A stretch of DNA of 61,972 nucleotides from Parabacteroides sp. An277 (GCF_002159645.1 NZ_NFJB01000022.1:1-61972), one strand, 5' to 3'; numbered from the stretch's first letter, positions 53,501 through 61,674 are shown. A program made the numbers and translations. Notes: generated by a model from the letters alone, not told the origin.

Positions 53501-54442
53501 GCCAAAGTGCATGGAACCGCAAGCCGGATCGAGCATCAACAGTTCGGTGGGTTCCTTGATGGGGCGAGGTGTCAGCACTTCATCGGGACGGTGAATCAGG
53601 TATTGGCATAGCTCCACGATGCGGGTTTGCCCACCGGTCATCTCATACCAGATGCGACCCAATGAGTTGTCGGTAAGGAAGCGCACCACATAGTCGGGCG
53701 TAAAAAACTGGTTGCGTACCGCCATCTCACGGCTGTTGCGTGGGCGGTTGCTTTCTTCGCGCATTTTGCGGCGTTCCTCCAAGGAGTTGTAGTACTGATA
53801 TATCCAGCCCAAGGTTTCATCTTCCTTCCAAAAGTCCACCGTCTCATCCGTCGGCTCATCATAAAAAGCCGTGAGATTCTCATTGTTTATCAATTCAAAG
53901 AGCTTGATCAGCGTGGTTTCGTCCGGCCACATCAGTCCGTAGGGTGAATAGCGGTCGAATACAGCAGGAAGTTCGATGGACAGTTCGTCGCAGAGTGACT
54001 GGATATACCAGCGGTAACGCTCATAGCGAGAACCGGTGGCTCCTTGTCCGGTTACCATGTCATAGCTTACAAAGCCTGCCGAATCGTAACCTTCGCCAAT
54101 GGAAGGCATGACCAATTCACGTTCTTCACACATGCGTATCGCACAAAAGCGGTTCAATATCGTGAAGGCTTGTTCGGCAATGAGCTGTTGCACCGCCTTC
54201 TTATCAATATCCGTACTGTTTGCCGGAAGACTATTTTTGATGTATTGCAAACGGCCACGAAGCATACGGGCACGATAAATAATGTCTGCATCCTCGGTGG
54301 TCAGTTGGCCGACAGGTATCACACGTCCATCGGCCCAAATGCCATAATGCTGTTGCAGGGAGGATGTAATGTTGTTTGTGAGCAATGTTTTTACGTTGCT
54401 CACAAACTGCATCAATATTTTGCGTCCTGATGTGGAAATCAT
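50540..54442 (-). CDS. pglX: PglX, BREX-1 adenine-specific DNA methyltransferase
   Basis: 1300 residues. The methyltransferase motifs are LDPACGSMHFG (motif I, near residue 305) and VILMNPPFGEG (motif IV NPPF, near 562), which mark an N6-adenine enzyme. PglX marks host DNA so that BREX spares it. The C-terminal half carries target recognition. A Pro/Lys-rich tail ends SRKKRSEEPTQQSIDFE. The stretch 51850-52510 (about residues 645-864) is visibly A/T-rich compared with the rest and probably is a swapped recognition domain. Confidence 0.94.
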   Translation of the reverse strand: MISTSGRKILMQFVSNVKTLLTNNITSSLQQHYGIWADGRVIPVGQLTTEDADIIYRARMLRGRLQYIKNSLPANSTDIDKKAVQQLIAEQAFTILNRFCAIRMCEERELVMPSIGEGYDSAGFVSYDMVTGQGATGSRYERYRWYIQSLCDELSIELPAVFDRYSPYGLMWPDETTLIKLFELINNENLTAFYDEPTDETVDFWKEDETLGWIYQYYNSLEERRKMREESNRPRNSREMAVRNQFFTPDYVVRFLTDNSLGRIWYEMTGGQTRIVELCQYLIHRPDEVLTPRPIKEPTELLMLDPACGSMHFGLYTFDVIEAIYMDAWDNQPELLSQYRYTETRESFARLVPKLILENNIHGVEIDPRALQIAALSLWLRAQQSWSNLGVPREERPVIERSNLVLAEPMPGNKRMLKQLTEQLDKPMQRLLVKIWEKMQYAGEAGLLIKMEQDIEEEIEDLRKNWSKVNVIKTVNLFDSEEKKAEIDAANKKVAKLGKKEVKAAFFATVVERLQEALRTVSSRLSEEEGYENTLFANDAVRGFAFIELCQKRYDVILMNPPFGEGSESTIPYLDAHYSCWCKNLVCAFFDRMQELLVNNGLVGAIFDRTVLIKSSYEPFRKKNICGYISACADTGWNVLDANVETSTLVLSKQPSNSKGVFIDVLDENFAIKAEALKSYTCGKRKDKIYICRSSNFINLPNSIIGYYFAPDILRLFTNENIETRGMIARKGMDFVAEKHPRLFYEINSKSHYNHLYNGGNYNLFYYTYRDVVFYNEDIINADKQTNIRNLSYHFQQGVGFGKRGQIIDAHILKRGFNFTSEGLAIPKIGTNNAIALLSFINSIYSQFTVNLYCGDHKQAGYVNLLPMPDYATSQSDIERIITEIIDIKRWWFSLDETNLEYHGLIAQVMGSHHIGESLDRLQEKLTADYRRYQELVKQNDDLWMDLADIEADSDFRTTLNAYKSRRPYEELLSIDGASSGNVINKQVMAQEMVMELVGMAFGRWNIRYAAQPDSIPPFSDVFDPLPFMPVVALKAEEAQAYPLSLPADGILMGDDRHPDSLVKRVQEVMHRLWQSDADEMESELCQLIGTDSLQTYLESPNGFFDYHFKRYTKSRRKAPIYWSVSSPDGEVTLWVYYPKLSDQTLPHLLLLLSKEHTAAQSDLTATQLANDKKREAALLNLLGDMQALEAELQRVNDLPYKPNHDDGVPVTAAPLRNVFRHNGWKRECLSNWEALQKGEYDWSHLAYALYPDRIRDKAKKDWCMALTHGLEELCENKPKEKKSRKKRSEEPTQQSIDFE

Positions 54443-54456
54443 ATTCGTTTGTTTTT

Positions 54457-57400
54457 TTAATCAATAAAAGAGAGAGCAATAGACACACCCTCATCCATCT
54501 GAGGCAGCAAGCTCGTCAACTCGTCAATGAGGGATTCTACATCCTGACGTTGGGTCAGGCGGTGCTTGATCCGGCGGTGTATGACGGTTGCAGTCGGTTC
54601 TTTTGCATTCGTCGTATCTCCGGTAGAATCCTTATTTCCGTTGTTATTGTTGGAGTCGTGGTTCGTGCCAGTGTTTCCATTCTGATTGTCTTCCACCAAC
54701 TGTTTCACCTTGCCTTCGATGCTATCGTATAGGCCTAAAGGGGCATAGAAAGCCGTAAACTGGTTGCACATTTCCTGCAAGCGGTCGAGTGTGCAGCCTT
54801 CTTGGATAGAGACTCTGCTCATCAAGACTTCTATGCTTTGTCTCTGCTCTTCTTTCAGAGAACGGAAACCTGCCGTAGCACGGATCTCATCGTTCTTTTG
54901 GTTGATGCAGTGGGTGGCTTCCGTATAGAAGTGAGTACAAGCCTGCTCAATCTCGCTGTCTATGCGTGAAGCCAGGTCGGCATACTCAGCAGTATGGTCG
55001 AAGCAATTCGGATCAAGCATAAGGTCGTTGAAAGCCTGCTCGTCTTCTCCCAATTTATTCTTTAAGTCCTCCAGCATGGGCAATTGCGGCAAGCGTTGGG
55101 CATCGTTCAATCGCTTCTCAATTTTCTTGATGGAAGTGAGCAGCCTGCCTTGCCCCTCCGCCTTGAGCACCTGATTGACAAAACGCAATGCGTCGGCACA
55201 AACATCGTCTTTGGCAAAGAGATAAGGCGCTTCCGCTCCTTCCGATTCGATGATTTTAACCAAATAATTCACGGCTTGACAAACAATGGTTGTCCTTGCC
55301 ATTTTCAGCTTTTCAAAGGTATCTTTTAGCTGTTCCACCTTTGTCCGACGCTGTGTGGCAATCTTTAACGCTACTTTGGCTATGCTAGCAGGAATCGGTA
55401 ATAACCCTTGTGGATTATATAATTCTTTCAGTGTAGTCACAGCCTTCATCATTTCGGCAGGTTTTAAGTGCGCATCAGTATTGAGTGAAAGACCAAGGTG
55501 GCTGAACGAGGTGTTATTTTTCATAGCCTCAGCAGCATTCTTGGTGAACATTTTAAATGACTGAGCACCACTTCTTACCACAATCATACCCGCCTTTAAC
55601 ATCAATGCCACCAGGTAACGAATGGTATCTTTACTCCAACCGTACTTGGCGCGGCTAAAACAATCAGCCAGTTGTCCACCATTGGCATCGTCGTGCGAAG
55701 CGATGTAATCCTTTATCTCAGCGAGTGCGGCATGATTGGTATCTATCACTCCATCGTCGCGTACAATGCCAAACGGGTTGAGTGAAGCAGGTAGTGTGGA
55801 GGCGTCATCATAAGCCAACAAATCACTGATGACCGAAGTCGGCATGCTACGGGGAGCTAAAGGATATTTATCATAAACCTGCTCGGCAAAGTTCTTCAAG
55901 GCATGTGTCTTGTAGGTTTCGCCATTCACGGATGTGGGCGAACCTTTGCAAATGGTTTCACTATTATTCTGTGATTGACGCAGAATGCGCATAATCTCCT
56001 GACGGTTCTTATCGGCATCCGCTTGTTGGGCACGCAGATAATCCTGAATTTCCTTATTGACATCGTGCCGGTGATTATTGCAGATGGTTTCGTCTTTCAC
56101 CACATCAATCAGCAAGAGTTCAATATCCTGTGGCAAAGTGCACACCCAGAATAAGGTTTGTTTGTTTTCTACCTTAGTACTTTCGGTGAGAAGAGTATTG
56201 TGTACTTTCTCAAAGTCGCCGGCATCTACGAAACGAACATTCAGCTTAATGTCTCCGCCTTGAATCAACACCGGATTCTGTCTGCCACGGCATAATTCCA
56301 CGGTTGCACTGACGGTTTTGGAACCATAAATGCTCACAGAAGGGGCTGGAGACAGGATGTCAAGAACCAACTCTTTCAATACTTTAAATTTATCCGCATC
56401 GGTTGCATTTATCCTGGAACGTTCGTCTTGTACGGTAAGGATGGCGTTGGTCATAAAGCGGAAGCAACCGTCTATTTCTTGAAGCGTAACACCGGCAGTA
56501 TCTTTAATCTCGTCGAGCAAAGCACGAAGTTCAGGCTTGTTCAAAGGATGAGCGACCTGCTGGAACAGCAAGGAACAGAGATTATCGAACGACAGGTTGA
56601 AATCGTCCAATAGTTGCATGATGGCAATTGTCTTGCATGCCTTTACCGCCAGCGGATTGCTTCCATAGAGTTCGATGGCCTTTTTGGCTGAAATCACAAT
56701 TTCACGGAAATCTTGGTTCTTCTCCATATAAGAATGAAGGGCATCATAGAATAAATCCGGTGTGGCCATCTTGCCAATGGCACATTCTGCCAAATGACCG
56801 TCTACCAGCAAATCTCGAATCAATCGGATGACTGAACGCAGACCGGAGCCACCGCTTCTGCTTGCCAACTTCTGAAGAAGCGCCAACAAGATGTCGATAT
56901 GAACCGGCAAGAAAGGATAGAGATTTGCAAACAATTCACTTGTTAGTGGCTTCATATAGATAGAGTGCTCCATATTGGTCAGTCGCGTTTCTAACTTAAT
57001 GGATGCTTCATTGCGCTGGAAGAGGTCTGTCAAATACTCTTTCCCCTTCAGCGACTTACCCAGCAGTCGCTTCGTGATAATTTCCTTAATATCATCCGCT
57101 TCAATATCCACTTTAATGGGGAAGCGGTCGTTGAGCTTAAAGAGCTTATCCGAGTTTATCTGGGCTTGAGGATTGTCTTCTGTCAAAGTCTGTTGAGCGG
57201 TAGCGATAAGCCATACATTGCCTTTGAACTGCGATTTCAGAATCTGCATGGTACCTTGCATGCTACGGATTAAGTCCTCACTGCCCCCTATGTATTGACC
57301 GACTTCATCAAGCACATAGATGATGCGTTCTTTGCCATATTTTTGCTTGACCAATGAGCATAGCCGTTTGAAACGGTCTGTTTCGTTTTCGACGGATTCC

Positions 57401-58092
57401 ACTTTGATGGAATTATATTCTTCCGGTGAAGAGAAATATTCAGGCAGGATGGTTGGCGCAAATTTAGCGGCATATTTATTGGCAATCAATTTCTTTGATT
57501 GAATGACCTCCCAATCCTTTCCTTCTTCTTTCACCATTTCGCAAAACCGATCATATTTGCCCTCTTCCTGAAGGATGGAAATGAAATCCATCAATTTGGG
57601 GTCAGTTGCTTTGATTCCGATGAGCTTCAACGTTTCGTAATACATGATGTCGCTCACAGTAGATGTGATACCGGCTGTAGCTTCGGTGGTAAGATCTATC
57701 ATGATAACCAAGGGATCGTATTTTTGAATGACTGCCCGATGCAATGTTTTAAGCGCATTGTCCTCAATGCGGTTCATCAGCTTTTCACCAAAGCTGATGC
57801 CATCTACCATTAAAGACTGTTGGAAAGAATATCCCAAATACTTTGCAAATGAGCTTTTGCCTGAACCGTAGAATCCGGATACCCAAACACCCACTTCATT
57901 GGAAGAATCACGAAACGCCGACTCAAGTTCTTCGATAACCTTTTCATAATTATCGTGCAACTTTTCGGTCACTACATATTCATTTATCTCGTTTTTCAGA
58001 TTTTCCTCACTATTATCAGCGAAAGTGACCACACTTTCTATGCGGCGACTGATGTCTTTGGACGAATCAAAAAGTTCCTTTATGGTATTCAT
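54457..58092 (-). CDS. brxC: BrxC, BREX P-loop ATPase
   Basis: 1211 residues. Walker A GFYGSGKSSFAKY (73-85, Lys 79) and a Walker B-type IIYVLDEVGQYIG near 265 are intact. The N-terminal start IKELFDSSKDISRRIESVV is typical of BrxC. Long coiled-coil-prone stretches fill the middle and C-terminal parts. Near residue 1130 is an Asn/Gly/Thr-rich low-complexity linker (NQNGNTGTNHDSNNNNGN). BrxC is an essential BREX ATPase, presumed to form part of the DNA-sensing complex. It is 3 bp from brxB and 14 bp from pglX. Confidence 0.94.
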   Translation of the reverse strand: MNTIKELFDSSKDISRRIESVVTFADNSEENLKNEINEYVVTEKLHDNYEKVIEELESAFRDSSNEVGVWVSGFYGSGKSSFAKYLGYSFQQSLMVDGISFGEKLMNRIEDNALKTLHRAVIQKYDPLVIMIDLTTEATAGITSTVSDIMYYETLKLIGIKATDPKLMDFISILQEEGKYDRFCEMVKEEGKDWEVIQSKKLIANKYAAKFAPTILPEYFSSPEEYNSIKVESVENETDRFKRLCSLVKQKYGKERIIYVLDEVGQYIGGSEDLIRSMQGTMQILKSQFKGNVWLIATAQQTLTEDNPQAQINSDKLFKLNDRFPIKVDIEADDIKEIITKRLLGKSLKGKEYLTDLFQRNEASIKLETRLTNMEHSIYMKPLTSELFANLYPFLPVHIDILLALLQKLASRSGGSGLRSVIRLIRDLLVDGHLAECAIGKMATPDLFYDALHSYMEKNQDFREIVISAKKAIELYGSNPLAVKACKTIAIMQLLDDFNLSFDNLCSLLFQQVAHPLNKPELRALLDEIKDTAGVTLQEIDGCFRFMTNAILTVQDERSRINATDADKFKVLKELVLDILSPAPSVSIYGSKTVSATVELCRGRQNPVLIQGGDIKLNVRFVDAGDFEKVHNTLLTESTKVENKQTLFWVCTLPQDIELLLIDVVKDETICNNHRHDVNKEIQDYLRAQQADADKNRQEIMRILRQSQNNSETICKGSPTSVNGETYKTHALKNFAEQVYDKYPLAPRSMPTSVISDLLAYDDASTLPASLNPFGIVRDDGVIDTNHAALAEIKDYIASHDDANGGQLADCFSRAKYGWSKDTIRYLVALMLKAGMIVVRSGAQSFKMFTKNAAEAMKNNTSFSHLGLSLNTDAHLKPAEMMKAVTTLKELYNPQGLLPIPASIAKVALKIATQRRTKVEQLKDTFEKLKMARTTIVCQAVNYLVKIIESEGAEAPYLFAKDDVCADALRFVNQVLKAEGQGRLLTSIKKIEKRLNDAQRLPQLPMLEDLKNKLGEDEQAFNDLMLDPNCFDHTAEYADLASRIDSEIEQACTHFYTEATHCINQKNDEIRATAGFRSLKEEQRQSIEVLMSRVSIQEGCTLDRLQEMCNQFTAFYAPLGLYDSIEGKVKQLVEDNQNGNTGTNHDSNNNNGNKDSTGDTTNAKEPTATVIHRRIKHRLTQRQDVESLIDELTSLLPQMDEGVSIALSFID

Positions 58093-58095
58093 GTT

Positions 58096-58656
58096 TTAGA
58101 AGTTTTTAGAACGATAGCTACCGTCCATTGGGTAAATATTTAAAAATGTTCTGGCAATGCCTTGAGCACTCCCGGGATATAAGATTAAGATAGGAAGGTC
58201 GATTTTATTGTATATCAATTGCTCGATACGACCTATCTTATCATAAGGATGAAGAAGCTCAAGGTCTTTGAGTATAAGTAAAGGATGAGCGGTAGCCATC
58301 ATTTCTTGTTGAGCTGAAAGAATGGCATCGGCTACGACCGAATTGTCCAGAATCTCTTGTCGGATGCTTTCGTATAAATCAAATTCATTCGTTTCGTCAA
58401 TCCACACCTCATTGTAATATTCATGATCATGAATATACTTTTGAAGGATTTCGCCAACCGAAAACACTTTCACATCTGCAAAACCGTGAAATTTAGCTTT
58501 GGGGATCAAATGAAGGGGAATCATACGATATACTTCCATTGCATCTTCCACATCATAATTCACGTAGCAGATGGGACGGTCGCCTGTCGGATTAAGTATG
58601 TCCGGACGGCTTAAATAAGTAAGAGCTTCCTCAAATTTATGTTCATATAGCTGCAT
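58096..58656 (-). CDS. brxB: BrxB (DUF1788)
   Basis: 186 residues from the ATG at 58656 (MQLYEHKFEEAL), preferred over an ATG 17 codons upstream because DUF1788 proteins begin with this pattern. Key phrases are RPICYVNYDVEDAMEVYRM and HPLLILKDLELLHPYDKIGRIEQ, ending RTFLNIYPMDGSYRS. BrxB is a conserved core BREX gene of unknown activity. It overlaps brxA by 14 bp and lies 3 bp before brxC. Confidence 0.92.
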   Translation of the reverse strand: MQLYEHKFEEALTYLSRPDILNPTGDRPICYVNYDVEDAMEVYRMIPLHLIPKAKFHGFADVKVFSVGEILQKYIHDHEYYNEVWIDETNEFDLYESIRQEILDNSVVADAILSAQQEMMATAHPLLILKDLELLHPYDKIGRIEQLIYNKIDLPILILYPGSAQGIARTFLNIYPMDGSYRSKNF

Positions 58657-59407
58657 TGATAAACTCCTCCATTGATTTATAATTCCACGAAATAGTAAGC
58701 AGTTCACCTGATGTCTGAGCTATATAGGCTCCTTTGAGACTGAGATTCATGATTCGCTCTAGCACCTGATGATGGGATAGATTGAAGAGATTCCATTCTT
58801 CCATGTCCCAAATTGCCATATCAGATAACCCGGCAAAATGTTGCTCATACATCAGATAAAGAATGGTAAAGTCATTCACTTCATAGGGTAGAATCTTGCC
58901 TTCTCGATCAATCATTTCATAATCGATAAGGCAGGAACGTACATAAGATGCGCTTCGTTTCTGTACAGACTCGCTCCACTTGACCTTGCCCTCTTCAACC
59001 AACCCACTGATATATTTTGAGACTGACTCTTTCTTCATTATGCACAAGCCATCATTTTTACATGGATTTAAGACATTCGTTACGACATCGAAAAACACAG
59101 CATTTTCGCGGGCGCAGTAAATCATCAAAAGCTGGGTAAAATGTTTCAATGACAATCCACGCTCGCGTATCTGTTTGAGCCAAATGGGCACATCTGGATT
59201 GACTTTCATAAATCGTTGGTAAAAGACATCGTAGATGATATGTACCAGTCTGCTTTCGGTTTTACATGACAAGCAATTTATATCTTTTACATATTTAATG
59301 AGTGCATCCTTGTCCATTCCCTTTTGGTAAACAGAGAGTAGGGACAATATCTCATTAATCATGCCAGTGCCATGAGTGAGTTGGGTTGTGTATTTAAGAT
59401 TTCTCAT
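58643..59407 (-). CDS. brxA: BrxA (DUF1819)
   Basis: 254 residues: KYTTQLTHGTGMINEILSLLSVY at the N-terminus, ISGLVEEGKVKWSESVQKRSASYVRSCLIDYEMIDRE in the C-terminal half. This matches DUF1819/BrxA, a small helical DNA-binding-like protein that opens BREX type 1 operons. Its start codon overlaps the stop of the preceding gene by one base. The brxA-brxB-brxC order is canonical. Confidence 0.92.
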   Translation of the reverse strand: MRNLKYTTQLTHGTGMINEILSLLSVYQKGMDKDALIKYVKDINCLSCKTESRLVHIIYDVFYQRFMKVNPDVPIWLKQIRERGLSLKHFTQLLMIYCARENAVFFDVVTNVLNPCKNDGLCIMKKESVSKYISGLVEEGKVKWSESVQKRSASYVRSCLIDYEMIDREGKILPYEVNDFTILYLMYEQHFAGLSDMAIWDMEEWNLFNLSHHQVLERIMNLSLKGAYIAQTSGELLTISWNYKSMEEFINAAI

Positions 59408-59877
59408 CAGTTGAAATAAGGATAACAGCTACTACTGTTGGTGAATAAATTAGCATAATGACAGGCCATCACTCTTAGTGAATTGTCGATATTGTCAGTC
59501 ATTCGTCCAATATATACGACATCAAGCACCGGGTCACATACGATTGTGGCCATTGACCGGATAAAGTCAAGAGGTTTCATACCTAAGTCAATGTCTTCAT
59601 ATAGGTGCTTCTTGAGATAGGCATATACTTCTTCTTCTACCTGAATGGGACACTTGAACAGGCTATACATTTCTTTAGGTATAAACTTTTCATGTGTCTT
59701 TTGGACTATATTAATCATCAGGTTGTAAAAAGCCAAATTGGAAGTTTTCGGGAAAAGATAGGCCATGTATTCCTTTGTTGCATTATCTTCCAAGCAAGGC
59801 CAAAGCCCCTTGTCACATCCTGCTTTATAAACAGCAAATCGCAGTTTAAGTAGATTGATTATATCTGAATTGTTCAT
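59407..59877 (-). CDS. BrxE-like protein
   Basis: 156 residues from the ATG at 59877. The pattern LLKLRFAVYKAG...YLFPKTSNLAFYNLMINIVQKTHEKF...YSLFKCPIQVEEEVYAYL resembles BrxE family proteins (LR-x-LG, LFPRT, HD-x, LFRLP-x-x-E). BrxE is best known from type 6 BREX, but related proteins occur with other types. It lies between the HTH regulator (7 bp) and brxA (1-bp overlap), so it belongs to the operon. An upstream start (59931) would overlap the regulator. Confidence 0.65.
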   Translation of the reverse strand: MNNSDIINLLKLRFAVYKAGCDKGLWPCLEDNATKEYMAYLFPKTSNLAFYNLMINIVQKTHEKFIPKEMYSLFKCPIQVEEEVYAYLKKHLYEDIDLGMKPLDFIRSMATIVCDPVLDVVYIGRMTDNIDNSLRVMACHYANLFTNSSSCYPYFN

Positions 59878-59884
59878 ATTACTC

Positions 59885-60091
59885 TTATTGTTTACTGGTA
59901 GGTATAAGCAAATCTCGAATGTCTGCTTCAAGTAGCTTTGCCACTTCCGCTAATGTTTCTATGGATGGCTGTGATGTATTGGTACACCACTTGCTAATTG
60001 TTGCAGGGTCTTTGCCCATTTTTTCAGCTAGCCATTTTGCTGTCCTTTTTTTCTCAACGAGCACCACTTTTAGCCTATTTAATTCTGCCAT
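59885..60091 (-). CDS. Xre-family HTH regulator of the defence operon
   Basis: 68 residues. A single Xre/Cro helix-turn-helix: RTAKWLAEKMGKDPATISKWCTNTSQPSIETLAEVAKLLE. The TISKW recognition helix and the short tail are typical of minimal repressors. It is the first gene of the BREX-Qat operon, 7 bp before the BrxE-like gene, and would autoregulate the promoter at 60118. BREX systems more often carry WYL-type BrxR regulators; this small Xre protein is a different solution. Confidence 0.85.
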   Translation of the reverse strand: MAELNRLKVVLVEKKRTAKWLAEKMGKDPATISKWCTNTSQPSIETLAEVAKLLEADIRDLLIPTSKQ

Positions 60092-60117
60092 AATAATAAA
60101 TTGTTTGAACTAAAACG

Positions 60118-60125
60118 CAAAGATA
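60118..60125 (-). promoter_or_regulatory. Defence operon promoter -7 box
   Basis: Read on the minus strand it is TATCTTTG, a TAnnTTTG match 26 bp before the regulator start codon. Upstream DNA (60126-60180) is A/T-rich with AATTGTCATTATAATG, which contains short ATTATAAT-like symmetry usable by the HTH protein. No good -33 TTTG is seen. It should drive all genes down to qatD. Confidence 0.55.
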
Positions 60126-60396
60126 AAACATTATAATGACAATTTGCGATTCTTCGCTCATTATTTTACCAATTAAAGAATAAATGTTTACCTGTTTTTA
60201 CTGACGAACTAATCTGTTCATGATATAACCATATTATCAGATACGATTAGGTTTTATGGAAAGTTAACAGAAGTCATTACTACTAAGAGAAGCGGCAAGG
60301 CTGTATTTCACCCTACTCAGTTGTTTCTCATAACGACAATGGATTGGAAACATATTTCAAAATGATAACTTGTAAGGTGGCTTTACAGAACATAGA

Positions 60397-60448
60397 CTTT
60401 GCTTACCAACGCATCCGGTTTTCTTCGTGTTTCCAACACCAAGCAAAG
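60397..60448. repeat. Inverted repeat CTTTGCTT/AAGCAAAG
   Basis: Perfect 8-bp arms (60397-60404 and 60441-60448) around 36 bp. It lies in the gene-free stretch 60126-60928 between the defence promoter and the small ICE genes. I see no coding frame there that I can support. Confidence 0.4.
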
Positions 60449-60482
60449 CTCTGCTGACTGGCTATTGCAACTGAGGAGGGTA

Positions 60483-60567
60483 TTCCAATCCGTTGCCATA
60501 GAGAGAAGCTGCAAGACTCCGCTACATTCCATTTCGCAGGCTCTCACAATGGCAACGGTCATTGGAA
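60483..60567. repeat. Long imperfect inverted repeat
   Basis: TTCCAATCCGTTGCCAT (60483-60499) pairs with ATGGCAACGGTCATTGGAA (60549-60567): arms of 7 and 9 bp match perfectly around a small internal loop. A related fragment ATGGATTGGAA occurs at 60339-60349. It may fold as RNA or DNA. It lies at the edge of the defence cargo and could be a boundary or regulatory element. Confidence 0.45.
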
Positions 60568-60639
60568 AACAGATTAGGTTTGGACGCTATCCTATAAAAT
60601 AGGACTTGCTTTATGGAGTTTTTCTTAGCCTCCTTTGGA

Positions 60640-60900
60640 CATCTTGGCCGGGTACGTTTTACCGTGCAAAACTACTGCGGACGGGAGAAATGTCAAGTAC
60701 CGCTATGGGCTTTCGGCTGGAGGGCTTGACGGAAGCCTTCCGCAAATTTTCTCCTCCCTCCAAAATTGGGGTATTCCGTCCGCACTCTCCGGCCTCATAC
60801 TTGCCTTATTCTCCCTTGTGTCCCCAGTGGCTATTTGCACGTAAAACGGTCTTCCCGACCAAGAAGCTCAATGGAGCTTCACAAAAGGGAAAAGTATCAG
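60640..60900 (+). ncRNA. Structured leader element, copy B
   Basis: It shares ordered blocks with 37940-38175: TTTTACCG-CAAA near 60657, CCTTCCGC at 60736, a loose CAAATTTT/AAAATTG pairing, GGGTATTCCG at 60769, GTAAAA at 60841, the hairpin GAAGCTC-AATG-GAGCTTC (60863-60880), then CAAAAGGGAAAA. Compensating changes in the hairpin (against GAAGCC/GGCTTC in copy A) support an RNA structure. It ends 48 bp before the ATG at 60929, nearly the same distance as copy A. Confidence 0.55.
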
Positions 60901-60928
60901 ATTTCATAACTCTTAAACACAAGGAATT

Positions 60929-61123
60929 ATGCGGACAAGAAGAATGACTATCGAGCAAGGCCGGAGAGTGGGCATAGGCCGCTTTCCCAACTTCCACAAG
61001 AGCAGAAGCGTCAGGGGCATGAAACGGCTATACTACGGCAAGGACTGCCTGTTGGTACGTTGTGGCAGCTACATCTACAATGTTTCCGCCGAGCCAAGAA
61101 TTTACTATCAAGCAACCATCTAA
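60929..61123 (+). CDS. Small basic ICE protein
   Basis: 64 residues, rich in Arg, Tyr and Gly: MRTRRMTIEQGRRVGIGRFPNF, then RLYYGKDCLLVRCGSYIYNVSAEPRIY. No family is recognised. An AAGGAA ribosome-binding-like stretch directly precedes the ATG, and the structured leader lies upstream. It opens a small-gene operon (11 bp to the next). Confidence 0.6.
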   Translation: MRTRRMTIEQGRRVGIGRFPNFHKSRSVRGMKRLYYGKDCLLVRCGSYIYNVSAEPRIYYQATI

Positions 61124-61134
61124 AACTTTCAATT

Positions 61135-61302
61135 ATGTATGAGATGGATTTTCCCGAATACGGGCAGCAATGCGAACTGGTCACACCATGGCGTGGCTAC
61201 CATCGCGGAACGATTGTGGGCAGGATTGCAAAAGGCTTTATCGTGCAGTTCAGCAGCGGAGCAGAAATAGAAGTGTGTGACGATGAAATAGAATTTGACT
61301 GA
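61135..61302 (+). CDS. Very small ICE protein
   Basis: 55 residues from the ATG at 61135: MYEMDFPEYGQQCELVTPW, then a beta-like unit HRGTIVGRIAKGFIVQFSSGAEIEV ending in an acidic tail. It looks like a small beta-barrel protein. The function is unknown. It abuts the DUF2958 gene with a 1-bp gap. Confidence 0.6.
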   Translation: MYEMDFPEYGQQCELVTPWRGYHRGTIVGRIAKGFIVQFSSGAEIEVCDDEIEFD

Positions 61303-61303
61303 T

Positions 61304-61666
61304 ATGTGCAGACTGATGACACCCCGGTTGGAGGAAGCCTTGGAAGACTATCCTCTTTATTCCCAAGACGGCAAGGGAAAAGAAGCTGTTTGCCGTGCTA
61401 TCTTCGCTCTTGGAGCGGTTCGCTGGTTCATCCTCGAAGGTGAGAAAGAAGGGAACGACACCATCCTCTTTGGTATCGTGGTAGGACTTGCGGAGGACGA
61501 ATACGGCTATATCTCTCTTAACGAGCTGTCGGAAGTGGAGCTTGACCTTACGGCACAAGGCTTGTGCAAGCTACAAGTAAGGCTACAGGAGAATTTTACT
61601 CCTACGCCGTTAAAGAACTTGCAGGACTTCCGCCTGCAACAGTTCTTAGCCAGATTTGAACATTAA
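61304..61666 (+). CDS. DUF2958 domain protein
   Basis: 120 residues from the ATG at 61304; a TTG three codons upstream is less likely. The DUF2958 pattern is clear: LEDYPLYSQDGKGKEAVCRAIFAL, RWFILEGEKEGNDTILFGIVVGLAEDEYGYISLNELSEVEL. This family is common on plasmids and ICEs and has no assigned activity. A hairpin at 61675 follows. Confidence 0.82.
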   Translation: MCRLMTPRLEEALEDYPLYSQDGKGKEAVCRAIFALGAVRWFILEGEKEGNDTILFGIVVGLAEDEYGYISLNELSEVELDLTAQGLCKLQVRLQENFTPTPLKNLQDFRLQQFLARFEH

Positions 61667-61674
61667 AATAAACC

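Noticed and set aside
59885-60091. Calling the small HTH protein an antitoxin
   Set aside because: No toxin-sized partner fits; the next gene is BrxE-like and coupled to brxA, so a repressor role in the defence operon fits better.
60399-60602. A 67-codon open frame in the cargo edge
   Set aside because: It spans two inverted repeats, lacks a ribosome-binding site and shows no protein-like pattern.
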